Below, piece by piece: positions 47,569 through 57,722 of a DNA stretch of 64,000 bases. Within the stretch, counting starts at the first letter, position 1. Each line of letters starts with the position of its first letter. This DNA is from Chondrus crispus (taxonomy: Eukaryota; Rhodophyta; Florideophyceae; Gigartinales; Gigartinaceae), in NCBI RefSeq assembly GCF_000350225.1, contig NW_005179001.1, forward strand, positions 65,389 to 129,388, written 5' to 3'. The position numbers and the translations under genes were made by a program. The notes beneath the pieces were generated by a model. It ran no database searches and was not told the DNA's origin. It saw only the letters and a program-made list of their open reading frames with translations.

Positions 47569-49765
47569 CACTGATCACGGTAATTAGTGGGGACCGGACT
47601 AATTCTGAACCTGGGTTTTAGAGGCCGTGACTGTGAATAGTCCGGTCCTGACTATTTATGAATCTAGACTATTTACTGTGTGATTCTTAAATAATCGGGA
47701 CCAGACTATTTTACCAGTGCAAAAATACTCTAGATCAGTTGACAATCTGATGAAAGGACAACTTGTCACGCGATTGGCTCACCGTTGAAATGATTGCGAT
47801 GCTTCGCGATGATCGCTTGCAGGGGCAAAAACAGTTGCTTCTCCTCCCACTGCCCGTTGACATTCAAGGACATCCCAGTGCGTATCATCGCTTTTCGTGC
47901 ATATGTCAGACCGGCCTTATCACGCTGCGCATTGACATCCTGGACTGCTTCAGCGGCCATCTGCAAAAAGAATCTTTTGCCAGGATTTTTCAACTTTCCA
48001 CTCGCTCCCTCACCACTCCCCATCCATTCCCCTCTTGCCATTAGACCCACTTTATACGCATCCCACCTGCTCCTCCATGCGTCTTTAAGTTTAGATATGA
48101 CGAATGAATCCGCAGGTTGTACCAGATCAGTGGCGTTCGCGGGAAGCTTCCTCAAGACAGTGTTGATGTCCCGAAGGCATTTAGACACTGCTTCAGTTTC
48201 AATGTGCCCCGAGCAGTTGTCAACAAAGAAGGTCCGATTCCGGCCGTAGATGTCCCTCCTGATTGCCCTCGGCTCCGCAAGCCACTCGGCGAACACACGA
48301 CCATCCATCCATCCCTTACGACCTGAGCGATAGCAGACACCGGTAATATCGTCCGGTACACCTCGTATCGGATAAGAGCAGTTCGGATTCTGGAAAATTA
48401 GCATCGGCGCCTCTATCCTTGCATGAACACCACCCGTTACTCTTACCATCATAGTTATCCCTTCATCGCCGGAAACAACATCTGCATATTTCACAGACTC
48501 CTGGCCACGTAATCCTATAGTTCTCCCGTTGTCCATATTAAACAAAAAGTGCGTTTCATCCGCGTTCTCGACTAAATCTTCAACTAAGTCTCCAGCCATA
48601 AACCCTCGCTTCAGAGTCCCAAGATGGTACGCCACATTCTTTTCAATGAACAATTGCTTGTCGGGACTTATGGAAAAATTCCCAGCCTGGCGTCTTATGA
48701 CCAAGTCATGGGCAGCCATGAACGTCTGGACCCATCTTACAGTAATTCGTTCGGCGATTGGGGCTCCTCTGACGAGCGTGGTGTGGTTGAAGGAAGCGTC
48801 AGGATCTGCCGTTTAGATCAAGCTTTTTGCGGCACAGACTAGGAAGGACGGACTGAGCTTTACATTCATCGAGTGCAGCCGATCAAACTCCCCTTTCAGA
48901 GCTACATATAAATCTTTCACCCACTGTTCCCTCTTTCGTCCACGTCCATTAACAGCCTTATTGTTCTTCCGTTTTCGGCCTTGACTCCCCGTTGACGACA
49001 GATTACCAAGCCGACGCCCGGGAGCGGATAGACTGATGTACTTGGATCTGTTTTTCCACCAAAAAGAAACCTTGCTGTGGTTAGTTTTGTAGCTGCCCGG
49101 GAATATATGAGGGAAATTCCGCAAGGCCATAGCTGGAAGACCTTTTTGCCTTGTTTCATTGGCTTGGGACAGCATCCATTGAATCACAGTTCTGCGCTGG
49201 CTGATTGTAGAAACAATCTGCCGTTTTCGGCCTTGGGAGACGATATTGGCTGTGTCGGAGACCAGTAAGGCGCTGGATTGGTGATTAGTTTCGGGCGTGG
49301 GGCTCGGGGACACTGGGGGTCGTGCTGCTATCGCGGCCGCCAAGGACCGTTCAATGGGTCCCTGGGTTGGCATTGCGGTTGCTGGAGGTGCTCAGGATGT
49401 GATCCACTTGAGGGAAGGGGAAAGATCAGTGGTGAAAGAGAGGGGATCGGTGGTAAATGGAAAGGAAAGGTCGATGTGTCGGTATGGGCTGATGGTGATC
49501 ACCAAATGTGCGATCAAAACATGTGACCAAAAAATATGGACGGGCAAAATTGCACAGTAAGCAATTCCAGGAATGTGTAAATTCACTCTGTATGATCCGA
49601 TGGCCACGTACCGTGACACAGGGACCCCTATGTGAAACAGGGAGGCGTAGATGATTACAGTACGGTATCATGAATCTGGGGGTCCTGAACAGTAAATAGT
49701 CCGGACCGGACCAATTTTGAACCAAAACTAATTAGGGTATCACGACTAATTACCGTGATCAGGTG
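47569..49765 (-). mobile_element. pogo/Tc1-type DNA transposon inserted in element E
   Basis: 2197 bp. The left end (CACTGATCACGGTAATTAGT) and the reverse complement of the right end match over about 20 bp with one extra C. The flanking TA (47567-47568 and 49766-49767) is duplicated; deleting element plus one TA restores the copia RT reading (EEIKY joined to YFMQALRR). Subterminal GGACCGGAC repeats lie at 47591-47599 and 49703-49711. It carries one transposase gene. Confidence 0.92.
47766..49373 (-). pseudogene. pogo-like DDE transposase with one in-frame stop
   Basis: Two ORFs in the same frame (49373-48813 and 48719-47766) are separated by a single TAA at 48813-48815; the 31 codons between that TAA and the Met at 48719 remain open. 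Read as one gene it is about 535 codons. The N-terminal part has a helix-turn-helix-like region (SQRRTVIQWMLSQANETRQKG) and basic patches. The C-terminal part is a DDE_1-type domain: ADETHFLFNMDNGRT (first Asp), TFFVDNCSGH (second Asp), LVQPADSFVISKLKDAWR (third acidic residue). The lone stop makes it a recent pseudogene unless read through. Confidence 0.85.
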
Positions 49766-49767
49766 TA

Positions 49768-50123
49768 CTTAATCTCTTCGATTAGACCACCAACCAGAAA
49801 ATCGTCTGTAACTTTTGCTATGAGAAGCCGTATATTTACGTCTGTTGCACGTTTCATGAAGAGCTGTGGTACTCCGAACACGCGTTCCAATCCAGCAGTG
49901 GTCAGCATCCATTCTTCGACGACTACTTGCCACTGCCTCCCAGCATCCGCAATCCCCGTATGGGAGCTTGAGTAGTTTCCACAATATCCCTCGAAGGGTA
50001 CCCCAGTCTCTGGGTGGTCTGACATAGATGTCGCGCTTTATCGGTCCACTCTGGAGAAAGGCTCCTTTGATATCTGCTGTGGCAATCCGGAAGTCAAAGA
50101 ACGTTACGAGAGACAGTAACAGC
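49768..50123 (-). pseudogene. Element E RT middle segment
   Basis: RT fragment between the two insertions: RLLLSLVTFFDFRIATADIK, GAFLQSGPIKRDIYVRPP, then after a 1-nt frameshift at about 49965 GIADAGRQWQVVVEEW and the catalytic segment IAKVTDDFLVGG. The usual YVDD motif reads VTDD here. Confidence 0.85.
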
Positions 50124-50128
50124 CTGAC

Positions 50129-51379
50129 TAATGGTAGGTTCGGAGGGGCAAGGGAAAGAAGGAGGGCAGGTTGATGTGTGTGAGTGAAGGAGTTGGTACC
50201 GAGGTTTACTTGGAGCCGTCTTTCGGCCATACTTATACACTTTGAGTGTTACACTATCCCATTACTTTGGCACTTGGTAAACCGTACTCACCATATGCGC
50301 GACCAAGCGCGGTCCTCTTCTGGCCCGTCCATACTGGTCTATTTCCACCTTACGAATTGACTATTGACTATCAGTGCACAACAGTTTCTACACATTTCGA
50401 GTGACTGTGAACCATGGCCCTATGCATGCAATCGTTTCACACCTTACTAATCTGCATCCAGACATGACAGAATATATTCTTGCACAATGAACAACTTGGC
50501 ATCTCTCTATTTCCAACAACGCGAAGTCCTGTCATATCTCAGTCCCCATACATGCCCTTGTTTCGTACCTTACTAATTTCGGTACACACTGCCAGACAAC
50601 TATGACGGGTAGCAACAATGTGCATCCAGACTTTCTACACATCTCACGTGATATTCGATGTGAATCACACGAGTACTGTCATCAACTTGCATCCAACGGC
50701 GCACCATAACGAGAGCACAGTACAACGTCGCATGCTGACGAGAGTGTAGTACAACGACGCATGCTGATGTAATGGTCGCATACAGCGTGATGCGTACACT
50801 AAATACTCACGTAAGCACATGTCCCTTGCGAGAAATACTTGTTGTACTTTTAATTCACATGTACTGTGCTCGGACACGCGCCGGACCGTATGTAGGCGAC
50901 GTGTACAAGTGTACGTACACGCAGCAACCTGGCGATGTGTACATGTGTACACCGCACACAAGTTTCCAGCGCCAAGGCCACCCGTAATTACCCATTACAA
51001 CCATGGTGAACAACTTGAAACCCCCGAAATGATGTAATTAAAACGTATACCGATCATTCAAGATATATCACCAGCATGACTGCATATAAGTGGACAATAA
51101 CAGACCAATAGAATTGCAGCATTCGAACCGACACCCAATAGATTTTCAGTATTGCCTGTGTAGCCCTATAACGGTTCGGGCCAAATGCAAATTTTCGGCA
51201 TTTATGCAAATTTGTATAACCCTCCAAAAGTCCACTTTCGTCCCCAGGACCCCAAAATCTGAGACTTTACACCTGTCATGTGGTGATATGGGGTGAGGGT
51301 CCGGACCGTCGAGTCATGTACACGTGTCGCTCGATTTTGCACTTTTCAGATAACAGCATGTTGTCGCACATTTTCAATA
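50129..51379 (-). repeat. Solo LTR G (1251 bp) inserted in element E RT
   Basis: Flanked by exact 5-bp duplications CTGAC (50124-50128 and 51380-51384). Removing it rejoins RT codons (SSNAPLFVV to RLLLSLV). A second copy at 57723 is followed by an initiator-tRNA primer site, which identifies G as a copia-type LTR. Its ends are TAATGG...TTCAATA on the plus strand, not TG...CA. Confidence 0.88.
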
Positions 51380-51384
51380 CTGAC

Positions 51385-51807
51385 GACGAATAGAGGAGCG
51401 TTAGAAGAGTCTTTGCGTACATCTTCCTTTTCATCTTCGTGGTTGCCATCTGGCATGATACGCGCTTTCAGCCTACGTTCACCATTCTCTTCGGTCTTCA
51501 GTTTGTATACCACGTGTGAAGTTATGACGTTAGCATCTCGGGGAACATTCCTGTCTTCCACTTCAACATAGGCATCTTTCCAGTTGGAGTTGTGCTCTGA
51601 CTCTAGCGCATCGTGTAGCATCCATGGTGGAGCAAAGTTGAGGTGAGGCCCGGTGACTTGTTTTGGTCCAACGATGTCGTGTATCATCTGCAGTTCCCGA
51701 GTTGCATCACGTTTAAGTTTAGGTCGCTGGGTGGGATCAATCTGTTGTTTCGCTAGCGCATATGTTCCGATATCCTTTACCCCCCCCATCGTGGCGAATG
51801 GCAACAT
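51385..51807 (-). pseudogene. Element E RT N-terminus
   Basis: Start of the copia RT domain: HDALESEHNSNWKDAYVEVE, HVVYKLKTEENGERRLKARI, MPDGNHEDEKEDVRKDSSNA, up to the G insertion. It overlaps the end of the integrase frame by 71 bp in another register, so a frameshift (decay or recoding) lies between IN and RT. Confidence 0.82.
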
Positions 51808-53480
51808 CGTGGGCGAGGAGAGATGGCTGTGTAGCGGGTGGCGTTAACTTGAGACGGAGACGGGGCGGGGGATCGGCAGGAACGTCATCGTCGTGCGGGG
51901 CTGCGGAGGTGACGGCAGGGGTAGGCAAGGGAGGTGGCGGGTTGTCCGGCAGCGGCGTAGCACCGATGGGAATGGCCGTTGAGGCGATTTGGTCGTCGGG
52001 CTGGTCAGGCGGCTTGCGTAGTTCGTCTTCAAGGGAACAAGAGAGGAGCTCGGAAGTGAGCTCGCTGCGTGGGGCAAAGCGGACATCTTCATAAGCGACT
52101 CGCATAGGCGGCCCTCGCGTGGATCGGCGAGCAACGAGATACTGTTCTTTAGCGTGGACAACTGTGGCTTTGACCCATTCGACTCGCTCGTTCTGTTTGC
52201 TTGTTCTGTAGTGCACCCAAACAGGATCGCCTGGATTAAACAAGGTAGGTCGGACAACGTCGGGAGCGCGGGTATGGAGGAGACGTTGGAGGGTACGCAA
52301 GGCGACCTGTTCCTTATGAGCTTGAAGCAGATCTTGTGTAACAACAGTCTGCGGGAGGCCAAGGAGAGAAGGACGATAGCCCCTTTCGAGTTCGAAAGAG
52401 CTGAGCAAGCGGTTGCCTGAGAACATGTTGCAGAGGAGGTTGGCACGGGCAAAAAGAGCGGCAGCGTCAGAATTACTGCGTTCATCTTCCAGTTTGGCTA
52501 GAATTGCTCTGAAAGTTCCGTTCTTTCGTTCGACGATACCCAGCTTATTATGGCGGCGCGCAGGTCGGGGCTTGAACTGGATATCGTGGGTGGAGAGGTA
52601 GTTGCGGAACGGGGCTCGATTATACTCATCGTCAGCGGAGATTGCAATGGGTGCCCCATGGCGGCAGACCCATTTCTCCTCGATGGTGTTGATGATATTC
52701 TCCATGTTGCGGTCGGCTGAGATGGACATTTCTGAATAACTGGTCCCAGTGTCGGTCATATTCATGATTGTATGTTTGGTGCCACGTAGCGAGGAAAAGA
52801 GGAAATCAATTTGTATTTCTTGGTTGATTTCTTCATTGACATGCGTCAGAAATACTTTGCGCGAGGACTTCGGGCGGCCGTTCTTTGCACAGACTTCACA
52901 GGCCTCATCCACCTTCTCGATTGCATTCTCTAGCGCTGGGGTGAGCATATTTGCGTTACGACATAGCGTTGTCATCTCTTCTTTTGTGGCGTGCGTGTAC
53001 CTATGGATCCTTTTGCAGAAAACGAGCGGCGTTCTTTTAACGGTTGTGCGTATGTTGCCGAGTAGAGTACGGATTACGGATCGCGGATGTGGTGCTACGT
53101 CAAGCCTCAGGCGCTGGTCATCGGGGAAGAGGTACGTGAAAAGTATCCTGTCCTGAACGTCACAAGGTCGTCTCATGCGGACGTACTTCTGCTCTTCAAG
53201 GTTGAATGTGTCACAGTAGGCTCTAGCATCCATGCCAAGGATAAATGGTAAGTTACCTGGAACTAGATCGAACGTTAGAGATGTGGGCTTCCCCGTTGTA
53301 TCTTGTACTGTCAAAGTCCATGAGCACACAGTCATTTTTGCGCCATGGCAGTCCACTCCCCATCCATGCCAGTATTTCTCGCGCGGGGAATCAAGTACCA
53401 GTGGTAAGCCTAGTATGTCGCATAGAATTGCTGCATTCTCTATGCCTCCAGTAGAGGTGGGTGCTCCTTCATCGAGTATG
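51737..53480 (-). pseudogene. Element E protease and integrase
   Basis: The protease region begins before the first Met: PILDEGAPTSTGG gives D-E-G-A at the active site (usual D-S/T-G-A), followed by FILGMDARAYCD. The integrase has a zinc-binding region (H...H then CEVCAKNGRP) and catalytic residues in IQIDFLFSSLRGTKH, ISADDEYNRAPF and NKLGIVERKNGTFRAI (D, D, E). The C-terminal extension is Pro/Asp-rich. The frame is open through 539 codons to 51737. Type: divergent copia lineage. Confidence 0.85.
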
Positions 53481-53514
53481 GGATTGGGATCAGGTGGGAG
53501 CTGTCCTAACCCCT

Positions 53515-54776
53515 TTACCGAAAATACGACTTGGAGTGCTTCTGGCCATGTTGTTTGTCGTCCTTACTATTGTCGTTGCGTTCGCCGATCACTTCAACAA
53601 TATCGCTAATAGTTACCTTGGATTTGGATTGGTTTGCTTTGTTGAATATCGCTTTGATTTTTTCCGACTGCTTCGCAATGATGGACGGCTCGACTGTCTT
53701 GCCCTCTACAATGTTACGTATCACGTTGTAGATGCACTCTGGGTCCTTGATTTGGTATGGGGGTAGCTTGAAAAGTTCCTGTCGTCTTGTCCATTAGCCT
53801 CTTGATAGCTGCGTTTCCCAAACATCGTACCATGTGCATTGGTTTTGTCGTTAGTCCCTTTGATAGTTTCGTTGTTGACTTTGAGATCGGCCAGGACGTC
53901 CACGGCGTTATCTAGAGTCACGCGGAAGGACGCTCTATCCTCATGCTTATGCCGTTCGTTGGACTTGATAGCTGTATTCGCGAGGTCTTTAATGGCTCTT
54001 ATGGCTTCTAGCGAGAGTTCCTTATCACATTTGTCATTCGTGCCAACGTTAGTGGCTGCCTCGTATGCGTCTTCTGCAGATGCTGCTTTCTTGACCATTG
54101 ATTCTAACGTTGCTTTGGATAAGATGTATATCCTGCCATCTTTCTCATCCTTCTTATTGCCGACAGTCGACACGAGCTGCGTGACCACAGTGCTATAGAC
54201 CGAGGAAGGGATTCGTGCATTCTCGAGCAACAACATCGCGAAGTTCTGACTATCCTGTTCTGCTGCGACGGCATCACAGTGATTCAGATATTCCAGAGCT
54301 AAACTTTGGAATCGACGGGCGTATATCGCGGTAGACTCTCCATCTTTCCTTGTGAAAGAATATACATTTCTCACCATCTGAACGAGTCTTCGTATTCCAT
54401 CGGTAGGCAATTCTTTGGCCACAATAGCTATGATGTCTTGCACGATTTTGTATTGATTGGCCGGGTCCAAGGAATCATCGTCATCGAGATCGAGGGCTAG
54501 AAGCCCGGCTGTAACTGCTCGTTCCACTTTAGACTGAAAAAAGGTGTCCAACTCGTTGAATAGCGTGAGGCCTAGCGCACTGAGGATTCCTTTTGCCTTG
54601 TTATCGCCACTTTTGGCAAGGCGCTTGACGATGGTTGGCCAGAGGTGAACTTGTTTCCTCCATTTGAATTTGTCGGCTGAAGGCGAGAGAAATGGCGGTG
54701 AGAGGAGATTGGTAGTCATGTTCGGAGCAAACCCACTCTCTGGGCCCATAACTGTAAAAGGACTGTATCCGGTCAT
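53515..54776 (-). pseudogene. gag: Element E Gag
   Basis: Start ATG at 54776 lies inside the 5' LTR, 23 bp from its end, as in yeast Ty1. The main frame runs to 53721 (ends SASTT): SADKFKWRKQVHLWPTIVKR, GILSALGLTLFNELD and SIYARRFQ-like capsid helices. A further 69 codons (EGKTVEPSIIAKQSEKIKAI) continue in a shifted frame to 53515. No CCHC knuckle was seen. Confidence 0.8.
54740..54752 (-). other. Element E primer binding site (initiator tRNA-Met half)
   Basis: Adjacent to the 5' LTR the minus strand reads GTTATGGGCCCAG, complementary to CTGGGCCCATAAC of the anticodon stem-loop of initiator tRNA-Met. Internal priming from a cleaved iMet tRNA is known for Drosophila copia and relatives. Confidence 0.8.
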
Positions 54777-55165
54777 TGCTGGGGTGTCTACGTAACTAGA
54801 CACGGGATGGTATTTGACAGTGACCTACTCTACGAACACGGTAAAGAGCACAATGCTCAAGGACGGGTGCTTGTCCTTAGGTTGGTTAATTCTCTTGCTG
54901 TCGCCTCCCCTATCTATCGCCTAGGAGTTCGTTCTATTTATACTAGTTTGCCATGCTCACGGTTGCATTTGCTATCGCTTATCTATGCCAGCTCTGTTGG
55001 CATCCCGTGTGCATTCTTACTTGCATTCCCTCTTCTTATGCATCACGTTTTGCATTCAGGTATTTGCCATCTGCACTAATGCATCGCATTCACTTCTTGC
55101 ATTTAGGATCTTGCTGCACTTGCGATGCCTGTCATACTGCCTGATTCGAGACCGTTGGTTCCACA
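54753..55165 (-). repeat. Element E 5' LTR (413 bp)
   Basis: Plus strand reads TGTAAAAGG...GGTTCCACA. Contains the gag start codon. Confidence 0.92.
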
Positions 55166-56189
55166 GCAGTATAAACCTTTCGGGCGGGTTGGCGCCAAGA
55201 CTTCGGTTCAACTTATGACCTGAACAGTATCCAAGGGTACACCTCTGCGAACAGCCGTGCGGACAGCACCACCCCGTTCCCCTCACAAAGAGAAGTGAGA
55301 AAAAAAAGAAACAGAAAAGAAAAATTTATTACAAAAAAAGGTCAGCACCACCCTGTTCCCCTCACACCCCGTTCCCCTCATGAGGAGAAATGAACACGTG
55401 TACTTTACAGAAAAAAAGTGAACACGTGTAATAACGAGTCCCCTTTTTCTTGCTTACACCTAGACTAACGTCTAGGAACAATCTGAGCATGTTTCATTTT
55501 CTCCGCCCGACACGTCTATGACCTGGACACATGTCCTCATTACACTGTCGGACGCGTACAGTACGCCTGCAGTCTTACAGACAAAGTGTAGAACCTTGGT
55601 GGCGGGTGCCTGGCACGTGCCAAAGGTTTACAGCGTCCATGGAGTGCAGCACGGGCATAGCAGGACACAAAGATACCGTTGCGCGAGTTTTGAATTCGTA
55701 AGGCAAAATGTGCACTGTTGTAATTGACAGTGGACAGGACCTCACGAGAGATTCAGATTCATAAGGCAACGTGTGCGCTGTAAACAGTCCTTGCAGGATT
55801 GATTTGAATTCGTAAGGCAACGTGTGAGCTGTAAACGTGCCTTACAAATTTGTGCCACGCTGGATTTGGAATAGTAAGGGAATTTGTGCTTTGCTGTGCT
55901 TTGTTGTACTGCCTTACTATTTTCTCTGTCATGACAGTGTGGTAATTCGTAAGGCGGTTTTCTGTTATGTTTGTTGCGCCATCGCCAGTTTGCCTGAGTA
56001 GCAAGACGGGCACATGTGCTAGAGCCAATACATTTGTAGTATGTGTGTCGTAGTGTTTGGTAGTAGAGTTCTAGAAGATTGCAGAAGTGTATAAGTAGTG
56101 CCAGAAGTTGGCGACTCAAAGTAAATCGGTACCCAATCCTTCAACTTCACCTCATCAACCGTGCTTCGAATCCCCTTCGCCCCGCTGAC
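55166..56189. other. Noncoding debris right of element E
   Basis: No intact gene. Contains repeated cagcaccaccc(c/t)gttcccctcac blocks (about 55266-55380), two gaacacgtgta boxes (about 55393 and 55424) and a degenerate array around gaattcgtaaggcaa (separate entry). A tataag box and leader-like sequence occur near 56091. Confidence 0.5.
55689..55960. repeat. Degenerate array of gaattcgtaaggcaa...gtgtg
   Basis: Five diverged copies at about 55689, 55757, 55807, 55868 and 55943, spaced 50-75 bp; the best two share ttcgtaaggcaacgtgtg plus gctgtaaac. No coding meaning seen. Confidence 0.65.
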
Positions 56190-56502
56190 CTACAATTGAA
56201 GTGTGCCTCTCAAACACGTTGAAAATAGCTTCCCACATCTCATGAGCAGTATCAACATCACGTACATGCTCAACATGCTCATCTGATAGGGAGAGACCAA
56301 TCAGTGCTTTAGCTTTACTGTCACCTCTGATCCACTTCTTACGCTCTTCCTCGCAATCCTCACTTGGAACTCTTCCCTCAACGATGTATTGGTCAACATC
56401 ACGTAGAGCAAGCAGAAGTTGTATTTTCTGCTTCTACACGTAAAAGTTGAAGTCCGTCAGTTTGTCGATTCTGATGGATCCTCCTCCTCCTTGATCTTCC
56501 AT
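56190..56502 (-). pseudogene. Copia UBN2-type Gag fragment
   Basis: From ATG at 56502: a Gly-rich start, then RIDKLTDFNFYV, TAG where the family has Trp, KQKIQLLLALRDVDQYIVEG, RKKWIRGDSKAKALIGLSLS, DVDTAHEMWEAIFNVFERHT. This is the N-terminal part of the copia Gag (UBN2) domain; similarity ends at about 56190. Possibly the other end of fragment I. Confidence 0.82.
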
Positions 56503-56649
56503 TTTAGTGCAAATAAACTTCAAGTATTCGTAAATCCGTTCGGGGATCCCAAGCCGTTAACGGATAGTCAACACAATGGCAAGCCCACCCGTCTAAGAAG
56601 TTCGATATGATTACTATGAAGTTGCACTAGGAGAAATTTGCGAACAGAT

Positions 56650-57216
56650 ATGTGAATTTATTTGGATGAAATCCCTAACAATTCTGTCCACAAACTACCT
56701 TCAAGTGTGCGGCACCGTTCTCGTGGCACTTCAGGTGCCGTGAGACTCAAAGACGCGATTGCAAGGGATACAACGCGGAGTCTCCTTAGCGTTGGCAACT
56801 TGAATGCGATGAGACCTAGACTGAATGTGGTCGTAAAAGGCCTTCGCACTATTGCCACTAACGCCGCACACTTCACAATACCGCTTATACCGCGGGCACA
56901 CCTTACGATTCCTCTTGCGCTCACGCTTAAACTCTTTATCCGCGAGAACAGCCGCTTTCCGAGCAGAAAGTCGATGCGTAGTTCTCTTTATTGGTGCGGG
57001 AACAGAGCGCGGAATACGAGGAATCCTATATGGTGCGCAACTCGAGGACGGACCCGGAAGTGCGAGCCGAGGTGAAGGTTGATCCTCAGGCTCAAGCACC
57101 TCAACGGATACGACCTCCGATGTCCGAACCGTTCGACCGGTGACCAGCTTCCCAGGCGCAGAGCGCACCGGTACTAATTCCAGATCTAACACAACCCCGT
57201 AAAAACAGGTATTCAC
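56650..57216 (-). pseudogene. Protein with two C2H2 zinc fingers, frame-broken
   Basis: ORF 57216-56731 (161 codons): a proline-rich N-terminus, a basic stretch (RERKRNRK), then finger 1 CEVCGVSGNSAKAFYDHIQS (C-x2-C-x12-H-x5-H). Finger 2 begins CIPCNRVFESH and the frame stops at 56731. Shifting by one base gives RHLKCHENGAAH, completing a finger with the same C-x2-C-x12-H-x5-H spacing, so one indel broke the gene. Its relation to neighbouring elements is unknown. Confidence 0.65.
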
Positions 57217-57359
57217 AATAAGGAATATGAAGATAATCGTCAGTAACAGATTTTGGAATTATTGCTCTTAAGAACCACCAAAACGTGCAAAGACAATCAC
57301 TTAGATGTGTAGGAAATGGAAAGAAACTCAAAACTTACTTTGCATGAGAGAACGAAGAA

Positions 57360-57700
57360 AAACCAAATGCGAGATTGACGACGACGGCGGTAGCGGGAGC
57401 GGAAACGAAGACGAAGACCAAAGACAGAGACAACAGCAAGAACCACAGCAAGAACAAAAGCCAAACCAAGAACGAAGACAACGAAGACAGCGGGGGCGAT
57501 GACCAAAACCAATTCACACAAGAGAGCAAGAACGACAGCAGCAGCGAAAACCAAAACCAAGAACGACGGCAAGAACGAGAGCGACAACGACAGCGAGAAG
57601 ACCAGCGGAAACAACGACGAGAAACGGCAACGAAAACGACAGCGACAACGACGGCAGAAACAACGGAACGAGAACGACAGACTCATGCAGTGAAACGACA
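57360..57700. repeat. Low-complexity, almost T-free tract on the plus strand
   Basis: Degenerate aacgacagcg/gaacgagaacgac repeats. About 57537-57682 contains no T on the plus strand. Read on the minus strand it is the A-free segment just inside the second G LTR. Both long ORFs across it are by-products of composition. Confidence 0.75.
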
Positions 57701-57708
57701 GCGAGGGA

Positions 57709-57722
57709 CTGGGCCCATAACC
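57709..57722 (-). other. G-element primer binding site (initiator tRNA-Met half)
   Basis: GGTTATGGGCCCAG on the minus strand, directly at the LTR end, is complementary to CTGGGCCCATAACC of initiator tRNA-Met. It marks the neighbouring G copy as a 5' LTR in minus orientation. Confidence 0.78.

Larger units (their letters stand above)
46137..55165 (-). mobile_element. Element E: complete Ty1/copia element with two nested insertions
   Basis: LTRs 46137-46549 and 54753-55165 (413 bp each, TG...CA), differing at only about two positions in what I compared. Flanks are acagt and gcagt, a probable 5-bp target duplication with one change. Order on the minus strand: LTR, gag, PR, integrase, RT, RNase H, LTR. 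The RT is split by solo LTR G (50129-51379) and by a pogo-like transposon (47569-49765). Removing both leaves about 5.6 kb, a normal copia size. The near-identical LTRs imply that E and both nested insertions are recent. Confidence 0.92.

Noticed and set aside
46191-54807. Identical 90-aa plus-strand ORFs at 46191-46463 and 54807-55079
   Set aside because: They are the two LTRs of element E read on the wrong strand; the duplication is explained by the LTRs.
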